DNA of 64,000 nucleotides from Paenibacillus gyeongsangnamensis (GCF_027533625.1 NZ_JAQAGZ010000016.1:62001-126000), one strand, 5' to 3'; numbered from the stretch's first letter, positions 8,544 to 17,784 are shown. The notes: generated by a model not told the origin, from the sequence alone. Numbers and translations: made by a program.

Positions 8544-8726
8544 ATGGCAGATTTTGAAAAAGAAGAATTGTTGTCTGATGATGAGACGGTTGAAGAAGTA
8601 ACTGAAAATGAAGCAGTAGAAGAAACCGAAGAAGAATCAGAAGAAGAAGTATCCGAAGAATCGGAAGAATCGGAAGCTTCAGAAGAAGAAGCTGAAGAAG
8701 AACAAGACGAAGAAACAACAGAGTAA
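8544..8726 (+). CDS. extremely acidic small protein (half glutamate)
   Basis: A 60-residue protein containing 30 Glu and 4 Asp and only two Lys (positions 6 region), with Ser/Thr/Val filling the rest. The ATG at 8544 is preceded at proper spacing by GGGAGG (ATGGGAGGGATTAGA), which argues for real translation; the frame is open further upstream but without a ribosome binding site. No hydrophobic core is present, so the protein is expected to be disordered. It follows glnS but has its own intergenic region and its own terminator. Possible roles are a charge buffer, a metal- or histone-like-protein-binding peptide, or a spore component; none can be supported from sequence. Function unknown. Confidence 0.65.
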   Translation: MADFEKEELLSDDETVEEVTENEAVEETEEESEEEVSEESEESEASEEEAEEEQDEETTE

Positions 8727-8767
8727 TATCTTTTAAAATCCCTTCTCCTCCATATTAAAAAACAATT

Positions 8768-8805
8768 GACCTGTTCATTTTTAAAAAATGAACGGGTTTA
8801 TTTAT
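8768..8805 (+). terminator. intrinsic terminator after the acidic protein gene
   Basis: ACCTGTTCATTTTT pairs with AAAAAATGAACGGGT and is followed by T-rich sequence (TTATTTATTT). It begins about 40 bases after the stop codon. Confidence 0.75.
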
Positions 8806-8807
8806 TT

Positions 8808-8856
8808 GATAAGAAGTTATGAGTTTTCGTAACTTATAGCTTTTTACATCAACCTT
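8808..8856 (+). repeat. partial copy of a ~96-bp dispersed repeat
   Basis: GATAAGAAGTTATGAG, TTTTCGTAACTTATAGC and CATCAACCTT match the first ~49 bases of the repeats at 41470-41565 and 59051-59146. The second half with the long inverted repeat is absent. As at the other sites the copy lies just after a transcription terminator and in the same orientation. Confidence 0.75.
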
Positions 8857-8893
8857 CCTCTCTTTATTTTGGGTTACCCAGAAAATCAATTAA

Positions 8894-8920
8894 TCAACCC
8901 TATTTATTACAATAGGTTAC
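8894..8920 (+). promoter_or_regulatory. candidate upstream activator site for the sigma-54 promoter
   Basis: TCAACCCTATT (8894-8904) and the inverted GTAACCTATT (8911-8920, minus strand) form a palindrome, CCTATT-N6-AATAGG, about 85 bases upstream of the sigma-54 promoter. Similar elements, GTGACCCTATT and GTAACCCATT, lie at 23229-23239 and 23262-23271 upstream of the other sigma-54 promoter. The position fits an enhancer for the activator encoded at 28424-30496. This is inference from two instances. Confidence 0.4.
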
Positions 8921-8985
8921 TGCAGTGAATGTTTAGATGAGCGGAAATATATGGAATACAAAGATTTAAACCACTGGATTAACAT

Positions 8986-9001
8986 TGGCATGGATATTGC
9001 A
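8986..9001 (+). promoter_or_regulatory. sigma-54 (-24/-12) promoter of the oligopeptide transporter operon
   Basis: TGGCATGGATATTGCA matches the consensus TGGCAYR-N4-TTGCW, with the invariant GG (8987) and GC (8999) 12 bases apart. It is 43 bases before the first ATPase gene. The window encodes both sigma-54 and a sigma-54 activator. Confidence 0.88.
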
Positions 9002-9043
9002 AGTAACTATTTCAAATTATTGGACTAAAGTGAAGGTGAGCCC

Positions 9044-10006
9044 ATGTCTGAAGCGATCTTGGAAGTAAAAGACCTGAAAACGGTGATTCGAGACAAGCAG
9101 ACCGAAAAAACCATTATCGACGTCATCAATTTCGAGATTGGGCCGAAGGAAGTGGTGGCGCTGGTTGGCGAATCGGGCTGCGGCAAGAGCATGACTTCGC
9201 TGTCGATTATGCAGCTGCTGCCCAAAACGGGAGCCATCGCCGAAGGAGAAATTCGATTTCGCGGGCGCAATTTGGTTGGGCTCCATGACCGCGACATGTC
9301 GCAAATCCGCGGACGCCAAATTGCGATGATCTTTCAGGAGCCGATGACCTCGCTGAACCCGGTGCTGACGATCGGTCTGCAGCTGATCGAATCGATCCTT
9401 CGTCATTTGAACGTTTCTAAAGCGGAGGCGGTCGCCATTGCGGACGACTGGCTGCGGCGGGTCGGGTTTCCCGAGCCGGCGAGAATCCGGAAAGAATTTC
9501 CCCACCGGCTGTCCGGCGGGATGCGGCAGCGAATCATGCTGGCGATGGCCATGTGCTGCAAGCCGGAGCTGCTGATTGCCGACGAGCCGACGACTGCGCT
9601 GGATGTGACGATCCAAGCCCAGGTGCTCGATCTGATCCGGCAGCTGCTGAACGAATCCGACATGTCCGTGCTGTTTATTACGCACGACCTTGGGGTGGTG
9701 GCCGAAATGGCGACCCGGGTGATCGTCATGTATGCCGGACAGATGGTGGAGACGGCCGATGTCCGAACCTTGTTTACATCGCCGCTGCACCCGTATACGA
9801 AGGGGCTGCTGAATTCGACGCCCCGAATGCATGGAGCCATTGAGAAACTGCTCCCGATTCCGGGTACGGTCCCTGCTGCGGGAGCTTACCCGGACGGGTG
9901 CCGGTTCGCTGATCGCTGCCCGAAGGCAGCGGCGGTATGCCGCGAGAAAGCGCCGGAGCTTCGGGAGATCCACCCAGGCCACCAAGTCCGGTGCACGCTT
10001 GTCTAG
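9044..10006 (+). CDS. oligopeptide/dipeptide ABC transporter ATP-binding protein (OppD/DppD type)
   Basis: A 320-residue cytoplasmic ATPase. Walker A GESGCGKS is at residues 42-49, the signature LSGGMRQR at ~148-155, Walker B LLIADEPTTALD at ~169-180, and the switch His in FITHDLG ~205. The C-terminal ~60 residues carry the oligopeptide-transporter extension with four cysteines (RFADRCPKAAAVC...VRC), typical of OppD/DppD. It pairs with the next gene to energise peptide import. It is the first gene after a sigma-54 promoter and its ribosome binding site is GTGAAGGTGAGCCC. The operon is ATPase, ATPase, binding protein, permease, permease. Confidence 0.95.
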   Translation: MSEAILEVKDLKTVIRDKQTEKTIIDVINFEIGPKEVVALVGESGCGKSMTSLSIMQLLPKTGAIAEGEIRFRGRNLVGLHDRDMSQIRGRQIAMIFQEPMTSLNPVLTIGLQLIESILRHLNVSKAEAVAIADDWLRRVGFPEPARIRKEFPHRLSGGMRQRIMLAMAMCCKPELLIADEPTTALDVTIQAQVLDLIRQLLNESDMSVLFITHDLGVVAEMATRVIVMYAGQMVETADVRTLFTSPLHPYTKGLLNSTPRMHGAIEKLLPIPGTVPAAGAYPDGCRFADRCPKAAAVCREKAPELREIHPGHQVRCTLV

Positions 10007-10028
10007 CTAGCAAAGGGGGATAAACCGC

Positions 10029-10985
10029 TTGACTACTCCGCTTCTGGAAGTAAAAGGACTCAAAAAGTATTTTCCGGTGGGACAAAGCTTCAAAAAAGGC
10101 TCCGTCAAGGCAGTAGACGATGTGAACTTCAACGTGCATGAAGGCGAAACGCTGGGCATCGTCGGTGAGTCAGGCTGCGGGAAGTCGACGGTGGGACGGC
10201 TGATTTTGCGGCTGCTGGATCCAACCGCAGGCGAAATCCTCTTTAACGGCGTTGCGATCGGAGCGATGAATCAACGAGAGCTTCGACCTTTTCGGAAAAA
10301 CCTGCAGTGTGTGTTTCAAGATCCGTTCGCTTCGCTGAACCCTCGGATGTCAGTTGGGGAAGCCATTGCCGAACCGATGATCGTTCAGGAAGGAATGAAG
10401 CGTGCAGAGGCAATGCAGCGAACGGAGGAGCTGCTGGAAAAAGTAGGGCTGAGCCGACTTGCACTCCGATTGTATCCGCACGAGTTTTCCGGAGGACAGC
10501 GGCAGCGAATCGCCATCGCCCGGGCGATCTCCTTAAGACCGAAGCTGATCGTAGCCGACGAAGCCGTATCGGCTTTGGATGTGTCCATTCAGGCGCAAAT
10601 CGTCAATCTGCTCGGTGATTTGCAGCAAGAATCGAACATGTCCTACGTATTCATCTCCCATAACTTAAGCGTTGTGCGCAACATTTCAGATCGCGTGGCT
10701 GTGATGTACTTAGGACGTATCGTAGAGACGGCTAGCAGAAACCAGCTGTTCGAGCAGCCGAAGCATCCGTATACCCAGGCGCTGCTGTCGTCGGTGCCGG
10801 AGCCTGACGTTGATTTCAAGCAAGAGCGAATCGTGCTGCGCGGCGAAGTTCCGAATGCGGCGCATCCGCCGTCGGGCTGTCCGTTTCACCCCCGCTGCCC
10901 GCACGCCGTCGACCGCTGCGCGTCCGAGCCGCCTGCCTTCAAGGAAGTCGGGCCGGGGCATCATGCCTCGTGCCATTTCATATAA
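10029..10985 (+). CDS. oligopeptide/dipeptide ABC transporter ATP-binding protein (OppF/DppF type)
   Basis: A 318-residue ATPase partner of the preceding gene. Walker A GESGCGKS is at residues 46-53, the signature FSGGQRQRIAIARA at ~153-166, and Walker B LIVADEAVSALD at ~173-184. The C-terminal extension has the cysteine pattern GCPFHPRCPHAVDRC. The start is a TTG (10029) with GGGGGATAAACCGC upstream; the 22-base gap to the upstream stop and lack of a terminator put both in one operon. The signature GESGCGKSTVGRL is characteristic of OppF/DppF rather than OppD. Substrate is set by the binding proteins at 11017 and 24520. Confidence 0.95.
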   Translation: MTTPLLEVKGLKKYFPVGQSFKKGSVKAVDDVNFNVHEGETLGIVGESGCGKSTVGRLILRLLDPTAGEILFNGVAIGAMNQRELRPFRKNLQCVFQDPFASLNPRMSVGEAIAEPMIVQEGMKRAEAMQRTEELLEKVGLSRLALRLYPHEFSGGQRQRIAIARAISLRPKLIVADEAVSALDVSIQAQIVNLLGDLQQESNMSYVFISHNLSVVRNISDRVAVMYLGRIVETASRNQLFEQPKHPYTQALLSSVPEPDVDFKQERIVLRGEVPNAAHPPSGCPFHPRCPHAVDRCASEPPAFKEVGPGHHASCHFI

Positions 10986-11016
10986 AATCCATGAAATATG
11001 GAGGGTGAACAATCTA

Positions 11017-12695
11017 ATGCCGAACAAACCGTACCGGAAATTAGGTTCCGCCTTACTTGCTATTGTAATGGGCGCTGCCGTCGTCTTATCCGGCTGTACA
11101 GGAGAGGCGGCGGGTACTGACGGCAAGGCCGCCTCCAAAGACCCGTCGAAATCACCCGCAGGCACTACCGCCTCTAAGAAGGAAAAAGTCGACGGCGGCG
11201 AAATCATTACCTTTAACTTGACCGAGCATCAGGGCTGGATCAAGCTCTATACGACTACATTAGTATCCAGCGAAATTCAGGAGCTTGTGTTCAACGGTCT
11301 GTACCGCTTAACCGATCTTCAGGATATTGTGCCAGATTTGGCGGAAGACATGCCGAAATCCTCATCTGATTTCAAGGAACTGACGGTCAAGCTTCGCAAA
11401 GACATCAAGTTCTCCGACGGACATCTGCTGACGGCCGACGACGTCGTATTCAGCTATAACATCCCGATTAGCAAGGACTATGTCGGTTCGCGTAAAAGCA
11501 CCTTCGAGAAACTGCAAAAAGTCGACAAAATCGATGAAACAACAGTGAAATTTACGTTCTCCGAGCCCTACATCGGATATTACGGGATGCTGACCCACCA
11601 GATTATGCCGCAGCATGTGCTGAAAGACGTACCGGTCAAGGAGCTGGAAAAGTCGCCGTTTTTCAAGCAGCAGCCGATCGGTTCCGGCCCGTATAAGCTG
11701 ACGGAGTGGAAGCAGGGACAATATTTATCGTTTACACGCAACGAAACATATTTCAAAGGCAAGCCATCGGTCGAGAAAGTCACCATTAAGGTGATCCCGA
11801 ATTCGAACGTAGCGATGGCGCAGCTGCAAACCGGCGAAATCAACGCCGGCAGTGTGGATGGCGAGAACTTGGCGGTGGTCAAGGATTACGCGAAGAAATC
11901 GGGCAAAATCAAGCTTCATGAAGGCATCGCAACTACCTCATACACCTATATAGGCTGGAACAACATTCACCCGTTATTCAAGGACAAATTAGTACGACAG
12001 GCACTCACGACGGCGATTGACCGCCAAGGGATCATCGACAACGTCATCGAAGGACAAGGGGTCATCATTCACAGCCAGACGCCTCCGCCATTCTGGAATT
12101 ATACCGATAAAGTGCCAAAATTCAATTATAACGAAGCCAAAGCTAAGCAAATGCTGGTTGAAGCGGGCTGGAAGCCAGGCAGCGACGGGGTGCTGGTCAA
12201 AGACGGCATGCAATTTGCTTTTGAGCTGCTCGTTAGCCAAGGGAACAAAGCGCGTGAGAAAATCGCCACCGTCGTACAGCGCAATTGAAAAAAGTCGGCA
12301 TAGCCGTGACACCGCGCCTTGTGGAGAGCTCCGCCTACTCGCAAACCGTACGCGACAAAAAATACGATGCGACGATTTATGGCTGGAACCGCAGCGGCGA
12401 CCCTAACCCGAAGGGCACCTGGCACTCCACTTCGAACTGTACGGGCTGCAACAACTCCCATTCCTACAGCAATCCGGATGTCGATAAGCTGATCGATGAA
12501 GATTTGAAAACACTCGACATCAACAAACGCAAAGAGCTGCTCGCCAAAATCGACGCGCTGATTGCAGAGGATCAAGGGTACACGTTCCTGTTTGCGACAA
12601 CCGCTACGATGGCATTTCCGGCGAATTTGGAAGGATACAATCCGAAATGGTCCAACCTGAAAGAAATTGAAGGCTGGTACTTTACAAAACAATGA
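11017..12695 (+). pseudogene. peptide-binding lipoprotein (SBP family 5), interrupted by a -1 frameshift
   Basis: The protein starts MPNKPYRKLG with GGAGGGTGAACAATCTA upstream and has a lipoprotein signal ending LSGC at Cys27. The SBP-5 body follows and runs to residue ~420. At about 12276-12282 the codons for the Gln-Gln-Leu-Lys stretch have lost one base compared with the paralogue at 24520 (there CAACAGCAGTTG, here CAGCGCAATTG), giving a premature TGA at 12286-12288. The rest of the domain continues in the next frame, 12285-12695, ending EGWYFTKQ. The two frames together equal the paralogue. If real, the lesion removes the last ~136 residues and should inactivate binding; a base-call error is the alternative. 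It lies in the operon between the ATPases and permeases. Confidence 0.85.
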
Positions 12696-12710
12696 AAGTA
12701 GTGACTACCG

Positions 12711-13676
12711 ATGGGTAACTACGCGCTGAGGCGTATTCTGAACGCCGTCCCTATATTGCTGGGCATCACGATGATTTCATTTTTAATCATCCATATGGCG
12801 CCGGGCAGCCCTCTGTCGCATCTGCTGGACGATCCGTCCATCACGGCGGCCGATCGGGAAAATATGATGCAAGCGTACGGATTGGATCAACCGCTCTATA
12901 TACAATACTGGCAGTGGCTTAGCGGCATGGTGCGGGGGGACTTCGGCACCTCGTTTATCAAGCATGAACCGGTAATCGAGATCATATTGAGCCGGCTGCC
13001 GTATACGCTTCTGCTCACGTTGTCAGCGTTCCTCGTGGCGATCGTCATCGCGGTTCCACTTGGCGTCCTGTGCGCGGTGAAGGCGCACTCCCGGCTGGAT
13101 CAGATCGTTTCGGCGATCACGTTTGTGGGGACTTCCACTCCCGTCTTTTGGTTTGGGCTCTTGCTCATCATGTTTTTCTCCGTCAAACTGGGGTGGCTGC
13201 CGTCAGGAGGCTTGATGACGATTAACGCGCCCTTCAGTCTATCGGATCGTATCCTTCACCTCATCATGCCGGTGTGCGCGTTAGCGTCGCACGAAATCGC
13301 CTATTGGCTCAGATATGTTCGTTCCAGCATGCTCGAGGTCATCAACCAGGATTACGTGCGGACGGCAAGAGCCAAAGGGCTGCTGAACGGGCGGGTGCTT
13401 ATGCTGCATGGTCTCAGAAACGCGTTGATCCCGCTGGCCACCTTGCTAGGCTTGTCGCTTCCGACGTTTTTCGCTGGAGCTTTAATTACGGAATCGATCT
13501 TCAGCATACCCGGCATGGGGCGGCTATTTATCGAAGCGGCCTTTCAGCGGGACTATCCGGTCATTTTCGGGATTACGACGATCGGAGCTTTTCTGCATGT
13601 GTTCGGTAATCTGCTGGCTGACCTGCTTTACGCCGTATTGGATCCACGGGTGAGCTTTAGCCAAAAGGGAGTATAG
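12711..13676 (+). CDS. oligopeptide/dipeptide ABC transporter permease (OppB/DppB type)
   Basis: A 321-residue integral membrane protein with six predicted helices. The first begins at residue ~8 (ILNAVPILLGITMISFLIIHM). The family's N-terminal motif HMAPGSP (residues ~27-33) and the EAA-type cytoplasmic loop (DYVRTARAKGL, ~213-223) are visible. It forms the translocation pore with the next gene. The start lies 15 bases after the binding-protein stop. The EAA loop contacts the ATPases encoded upstream. Confidence 0.95.
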   Translation: MGNYALRRILNAVPILLGITMISFLIIHMAPGSPLSHLLDDPSITAADRENMMQAYGLDQPLYIQYWQWLSGMVRGDFGTSFIKHEPVIEIILSRLPYTLLLTLSAFLVAIVIAVPLGVLCAVKAHSRLDQIVSAITFVGTSTPVFWFGLLLIMFFSVKLGWLPSGGLMTINAPFSLSDRILHLIMPVCALASHEIAYWLRYVRSSMLEVINQDYVRTARAKGLLNGRVLMLHGLRNALIPLATLLGLSLPTFFAGALITESIFSIPGMGRLFIEAAFQRDYPVIFGITTIGAFLHVFGNLLADLLYAVLDPRVSFSQKGV

Positions 13677-13686
13677 GGGTGAGCCG

Positions 13687-14562
13687 ATGAATGTAGCTGT
13701 TACTGCCAACAAAGGATTGCCTGCGGCCGCGTCTCAAAACCGGGCGTGGGAACGATTCAAGCGCAACAGGCTGGCGCTGATCAGCTTGTTCATTATAGGA
13801 GGTCTTATTGTGCTGGCGCTGCTGGCGCCGGTGATCGCGCCGTTCGATCCGGCGGAGCAAAATTTGCTCCAAAAGCTGAAGCCGCCGAGCAAGGAACATT
13901 GGTTCGGAACCGACGATCTGGGCCGGGATTTATTGAGCCGCGTTCTCTACGGAGCCCGGGGTTCCTTATCCGTAGGAATATTCGCAGTCGTGTTTAATGT
14001 GCTGATCGGAGTTGTTGTCGGAGCGACGGCCGGCTATTATGGCGGCAAAATCGACGGGATTTTGATGCGGTTTACGGACATTATGCTCTCCTTCCCGCAA
14101 AAATTTGTCCTGATCACCGTCGTCACGATATTAAAGCCGAGCCTGCTGAATATTATCGCCGTGCTGATCGTCTTCGGATGGATGTCTAAAGCAAGGCTGT
14201 TGCGGGGCCAGATCCTGTCGGTGAAAAACCGCGAATTCGTGGATGCAGCCCGGACGATCGGGATGTCCGATTTCCGGATCATATTCCGGCACATTTTACC
14301 GAACGCCTTGGCGCCGGTGATCGTGTCCGCCACGTTGCAGGTGGGGGGCATGATTTTGACGGAATCGACGTTAAGTTTTCTGGGTCTTGGAATTCAGCCG
14401 CCGACAGCGAGCTGGGGGAACCTGCTGCAGTCCGCGCAAAGCTTGACCATCATGACCAAAGCGCCGTGGTACCCGTTCATTCCGGGATTTATGATTTTTC
14501 TGACGATCATGTGCTTCAATTTTATCGGCGACGGGCTGCGCACCGCATTTGATTCGCGTTAA
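13687..14562 (+). CDS. oligopeptide/dipeptide ABC transporter permease (OppC/DppC type)
   Basis: A 291-residue permease. The N-terminal OppC domain (AWERFKRNRLALISL, residues ~18-32) precedes the first helix. It is followed by the periplasmic-side motif HWFGTDDLGRDLLSRVLYGAR (split as HWFGTDDLGRD and LLSRVLYGAR, ~72-92) that is highly typical of DppC/OppC, and by the EAA loop FVDAARTIGMSD (~185-196). The start ATG is preceded by GGGGTGAGCCG and lies 10 bases after the OppB stop. It completes the ABC transporter; the peptidase genes that follow would process the imported peptides. Confidence 0.95.
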   Translation: MNVAVTANKGLPAAASQNRAWERFKRNRLALISLFIIGGLIVLALLAPVIAPFDPAEQNLLQKLKPPSKEHWFGTDDLGRDLLSRVLYGARGSLSVGIFAVVFNVLIGVVVGATAGYYGGKIDGILMRFTDIMLSFPQKFVLITVVTILKPSLLNIIAVLIVFGWMSKARLLRGQILSVKNREFVDAARTIGMSDFRIIFRHILPNALAPVIVSATLQVGGMILTESTLSFLGLGIQPPTASWGNLLQSAQSLTIMTKAPWYPFIPGFMIFLTIMCFNFIGDGLRTAFDSR

Positions 14563-14598
14563 CAATCTGAACGCTTTTAAGGAGATGAAGAAACAACG

Positions 14599-16398
14599 AT
14601 GAAAGAGAGAAAGCCGCGCGACCAAGTCATGTTGGAACAACAATGGAACCTTGATGATTTGTATTCGAATGCAGAGGCATGGGAAACGGAATTGCAACGT
14701 ATACAAGAGATGGTTGCTTCCGTTACGCAATATGAGGGGAAGCTTGATGAAGGGGCGGACAAACTGCTTGCCTGCTTGGAAGCGGAGGAAGCCATTCAAA
14801 TTCGGATTCAGCTTGCGGCGACGTATGCACGACTCAGGCTCTCCGAAGACGGAACGAACCCGATTCATCAAGCAAATTCGGTAAGAGCAGGGGATCTCCA
14901 AGCGAAAGTGAGCGCAGCGCTCTCATTTATTCAATCGGAATTGCTGGCTTTGCCCGACGGGACGATCGAAAACTACCTGGAAGCAGAGCCGGCTTTGGAA
15001 GTGTTTCGGAAGAGCTTAACGGATATGCTGGAAGCCAAACCGCACAGACTGTCGGCAGAAACGGAAGCAGCTCTGGCATCGCTGGAAGAAGTATTGGGGG
15101 CGCCGTATACGATTTATCAGCGAAGCAAGCTGGCGGATATGTCATTTTCCCCTGTGGAGGACGGTAAAGGCGTAACATGGCCTATGTCATTTGCATTGTA
15201 TGAGACGGACTACGCGCTGTCAGCGGACACGGTGCTTCGCCGCGCCGCCTACCAATCGTTTACAACGACGCTAGGGTCATACAAGAATACGTTTGCTTCC
15301 ATTTATGCTGCAGAAGTGAAAAAGCAAACGGTGCTGTCGCGACTGCGAGGTTATGAATCGGTGACTCACATGCTGCTTCAGCCTCAACAGGTTACCACCC
15401 GGGTATACTTCAACATACTGGATATTATCCGTACGGAGCTGGCCCCTCATATGCGCCGGTTTGCGCAGCTCAAGCAGCAGGTATTAGGCCTTAATCAAAT
15501 GATGTTCTGCGATTTGAAGGCTCCTCTCGATCCGGACTTCAGCCCGCCGATTTCTTTTGAAGAGGCCGGACGGACCGTAGTGGACGCCTTAAAGATTTTG
15601 GGGCCGGAATATACGGCAATCATGGAACAAGCGCTGGCGGAAAGATGGGTTGACTATGCGGACAACATCGGGAAATCTACCGGCGCGTTTTGCTCCACTC
15701 CATACGGAGCCCATTCTTACATTCTAATCACTTGGTCAGGCAATATGCGGAGTGCATTTACACTGGCGCATGAATTAGGGCATGCCGGGCATCTGATGCT
15801 TGCCGGCCGCAACCAGCGGCTTGCGAATTTCAGGCCTACCATGTTCTGCATCGAAGCGCCTTCGACCATGAATGAGCTGCTATTGGCACAGCATATTATG
15901 GATCAATCCGACGATCTGCGTTTGAAGCGCTGGGTGATCATGCAGCTCATGAATACTTACTATCACAATTTTGTCACCCATTTGCTTGAAGGCGACATGC
16001 AGAGAAGAGTGTATGAGGCGGCCGAGAGAAATGAACCGCTTACCGCCCAAAAGCTTTTCGAACTGAATGGACAAGCGCTTTCAGACTTTTGGGGCGATGC
16101 CGTTGTGCTGGATCCGGGGGCAAGCCTGACGTGGATGCGACAGCCGCACTACTATAGGGGACTTTACCCGTATACGTACGCCGCCGGCTTGACGGTCTCA
16201 ACGGCTGTTGCCTCCCTTATTCGTACGGAAGGGCAGCCTGTGATCGATCGTTGGCTGGAAGTGCTGAAGGCCGGTGGTACGTTGCGGCCGTTAGAGCTGA
16301 TGAAGCTGGCGGGTGTCGATATGTCGGAGCCGCAGCCGATTCGGAGCGCTGTTGCATATGTCGGTTCCTTGGTGGACGAATTGGAAAAGCTTTTCTAG
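14599..16398 (+). CDS. pepF: M3 family oligoendopeptidase F
   Basis: A 599-residue cytoplasmic zinc metallopeptidase of the M3B (PepF) family, usual length ~600. The N-terminal helical OligoF domain covers about residues 110-190. The catalytic zinc motif HELGH is at residues 391-395 (in LAHELGHAGH), with the third zinc ligand glutamate expected in STMNELL ~420. It would cut oligopeptides imported by the preceding transporter. It is 36 bases after the OppC stop with a good ribosome binding site (AAGGAGATGAAGAAACAACG), so it probably belongs to the same sigma-54 transcript. A hairpin with a short T run follows at 16415-16442. Confidence 0.93.
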   Translation: MKERKPRDQVMLEQQWNLDDLYSNAEAWETELQRIQEMVASVTQYEGKLDEGADKLLACLEAEEAIQIRIQLAATYARLRLSEDGTNPIHQANSVRAGDLQAKVSAALSFIQSELLALPDGTIENYLEAEPALEVFRKSLTDMLEAKPHRLSAETEAALASLEEVLGAPYTIYQRSKLADMSFSPVEDGKGVTWPMSFALYETDYALSADTVLRRAAYQSFTTTLGSYKNTFASIYAAEVKKQTVLSRLRGYESVTHMLLQPQQVTTRVYFNILDIIRTELAPHMRRFAQLKQQVLGLNQMMFCDLKAPLDPDFSPPISFEEAGRTVVDALKILGPEYTAIMEQALAERWVDYADNIGKSTGAFCSTPYGAHSYILITWSGNMRSAFTLAHELGHAGHLMLAGRNQRLANFRPTMFCIEAPSTMNELLLAQHIMDQSDDLRLKRWVIMQLMNTYYHNFVTHLLEGDMQRRVYEAAERNEPLTAQKLFELNGQALSDFWGDAVVLDPGASLTWMRQPHYYRGLYPYTYAAGLTVSTAVASLIRTEGQPVIDRWLEVLKAGGTLRPLELMKLAGVDMSEPQPIRSAVAYVGSLVDELEKLF

Positions 16399-16414
16399 TT
16401 TAAGATGAAGGGCG

Positions 16415-16442
16415 GAGGAGTCGCATTGTGCACTCCTCTTTA
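16415..16442 (+). terminator. weak intrinsic terminator after pepF
   Basis: GAGGAGT pairs with ACTCCTC (7 bp, 10-base loop) and is followed by TTTAAAATTT. It could partly separate the transporter/pepF transcript from the M20 peptidase gene. Confidence 0.5.
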
Positions 16443-16518
16443 AAATTTGCATGGGTTTTGGGGAAAATTCCAACGGGTTACATCATTTTAAGGAGGGTAT
16501 TCGATTGAGTATTGAAAA

Positions 16519-17784
16519 ATGAATCAGCCCAATGAAACGGCTCATGTTATCTCGGGCGATGTGAAGAAAGTGTTTGAGCATCTTCTGGCGGATCCATATG
16601 TAAACTCAGGGCTGGAGTTTATTCAATCAGACAATGATCAAACCTTGGCAGATCAAATTGAAATTACTGAAATCCCGGCTCCTCCCTTTAAGGAAGAGGT
16701 TCGTGCGGAATACTTTAAAAAACGTTTGGAAGCACTTGGCTTATTGGATGCCCGAATGGACCGCGAAGGGAATGTATACGGAATTCGGCCGGGGACGGGG
16801 GAAGGTCCCAAGCTTTTTATTTCCGCCCATCTGGATACTGTTTTTCCAGAAGGTACGGATACGTCGGTGAGAAAGGAAGGCGGAAGATACATCGGACCCG
16901 GAATTACGGATGACGGCAGAGGCTTAGCCGCCCTCCTGTCGCTTGTCAGAGCGTTCCATTTCGCGAATATACAAACCAAAGGAGACATCTTGTTCGGTGC
17001 TGTTGTAGGAGAGGAAGGCTTGGGAGATTTACGGGGAATTAAGGCGATATTTAGAGAGCGGCATGATATCGACGGATTTATATCCATCGAACCGGGCAAG
17101 CCGTCCCGTACGATTTATTTGGCGACGGGGTCGCGAAGGTACAGATTTACTTATAAAGGGCCGGGGGGCCATAGCTACGGAGCCTTCGGCATTCCCAGCG
17201 CTATTCATGCTCTGGGCAGAGCGATTGCTAAAATATCCGATTTATGCCCCCCGGAGATTCCAAAAACAACCTTTACCGTCGGTACGATCAATGGAGGCAC
17301 TTCCGTCAATACGATAGCGGCAGAGGCCATTATGCTAATCGATTTGCGATCCACTTCGCCGGAAGAGCTGCTGAAGATCGAGGAGCAGGTGTTCGCCATT
17401 GTAAAAGACGCGGCAGTGGAAGAGAATACGCGCTGGAAAAGCGATGCGATTCAAGTGGATATTGCCATTGTAGGAGACCGCCCGGCGGGTTCCCAGCCTT
17501 CCGAGGCAATCATTGTTCAAGCCGCATTGGCATCGACGGAGGCGCTAGGCTTCGAACCGCTTTTGAGCCAACCTAGCAGCACAGATGCCAATGTACCCAT
17601 CAGTTTAGGAATCCCTGCAGTTACTTTAGGCGGTGGCGGTTCGAACGGAGGTGCGCATACGCTGGATGAATGGTTTGATCCGACTGACGCGCATTACGGA
17701 GTGCAGAGAATATTTTTGACGATGCTCGGACTCGTAGGGGTGGACAACGCTACGGAGCCTCTTTTACAAAGGAATGGAAGATAG
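16519..17784 (+). CDS. M20 family metallopeptidase (peptidase T/aminotripeptidase-like)
   Basis: A 421-residue zinc aminopeptidase or peptide deacylase of the M20 clan. Metal-ligand motifs are clear: SAHLDTVFP (His, Asp; ~residues 94-102), ITDDGRG (bridging Asp; ~130-136), GEEGLGD with the catalytic Glu (~164-170), and GGAHTLDEW (last His; ~373-381). The dimerisation domain lies in the middle (~205-310). The ribosome binding site AGGAGGG (16491-16497) is ideally spaced for a TTG at 16505, but that TTG opens a five-codon frame (MSIEK) whose TGA overlaps this gene's ATG; translation is probably coupled, or one base is missing near the start. Product likely acts on the peptides delivered by the upstream transporter. 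Confidence 0.9.
   Translation: MNQPNETAHVISGDVKKVFEHLLADPYVNSGLEFIQSDNDQTLADQIEITEIPAPPFKEEVRAEYFKKRLEALGLLDARMDREGNVYGIRPGTGEGPKLFISAHLDTVFPEGTDTSVRKEGGRYIGPGITDDGRGLAALLSLVRAFHFANIQTKGDILFGAVVGEEGLGDLRGIKAIFRERHDIDGFISIEPGKPSRTIYLATGSRRYRFTYKGPGGHSYGAFGIPSAIHALGRAIAKISDLCPPEIPKTTFTVGTINGGTSVNTIAAEAIMLIDLRSTSPEELLKIEEQVFAIVKDAAVEENTRWKSDAIQVDIAIVGDRPAGSQPSEAIIVQAALASTEALGFEPLLSQPSSTDANVPISLGIPAVTLGGGGSNGGAHTLDEWFDPTDAHYGVQRIFLTMLGLVGVDNATEPLLQRNGR

Noticed and set aside
8951..9028. A 25-codon frame (MEYKDLNHW...) just before the transporter ATPase gene
   Set aside because: It lacks a good ribosome binding site and overlaps the sigma-54 promoter and transcription start, so it would not be transcribed in full.
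9017..9985. A 322-codon minus-strand frame opposite the OppD gene
   Set aside because: It is the antisense shadow of a clear ATPase gene in GC-rich codons; composition (Arg/His/Gln-rich) is not protein-like.
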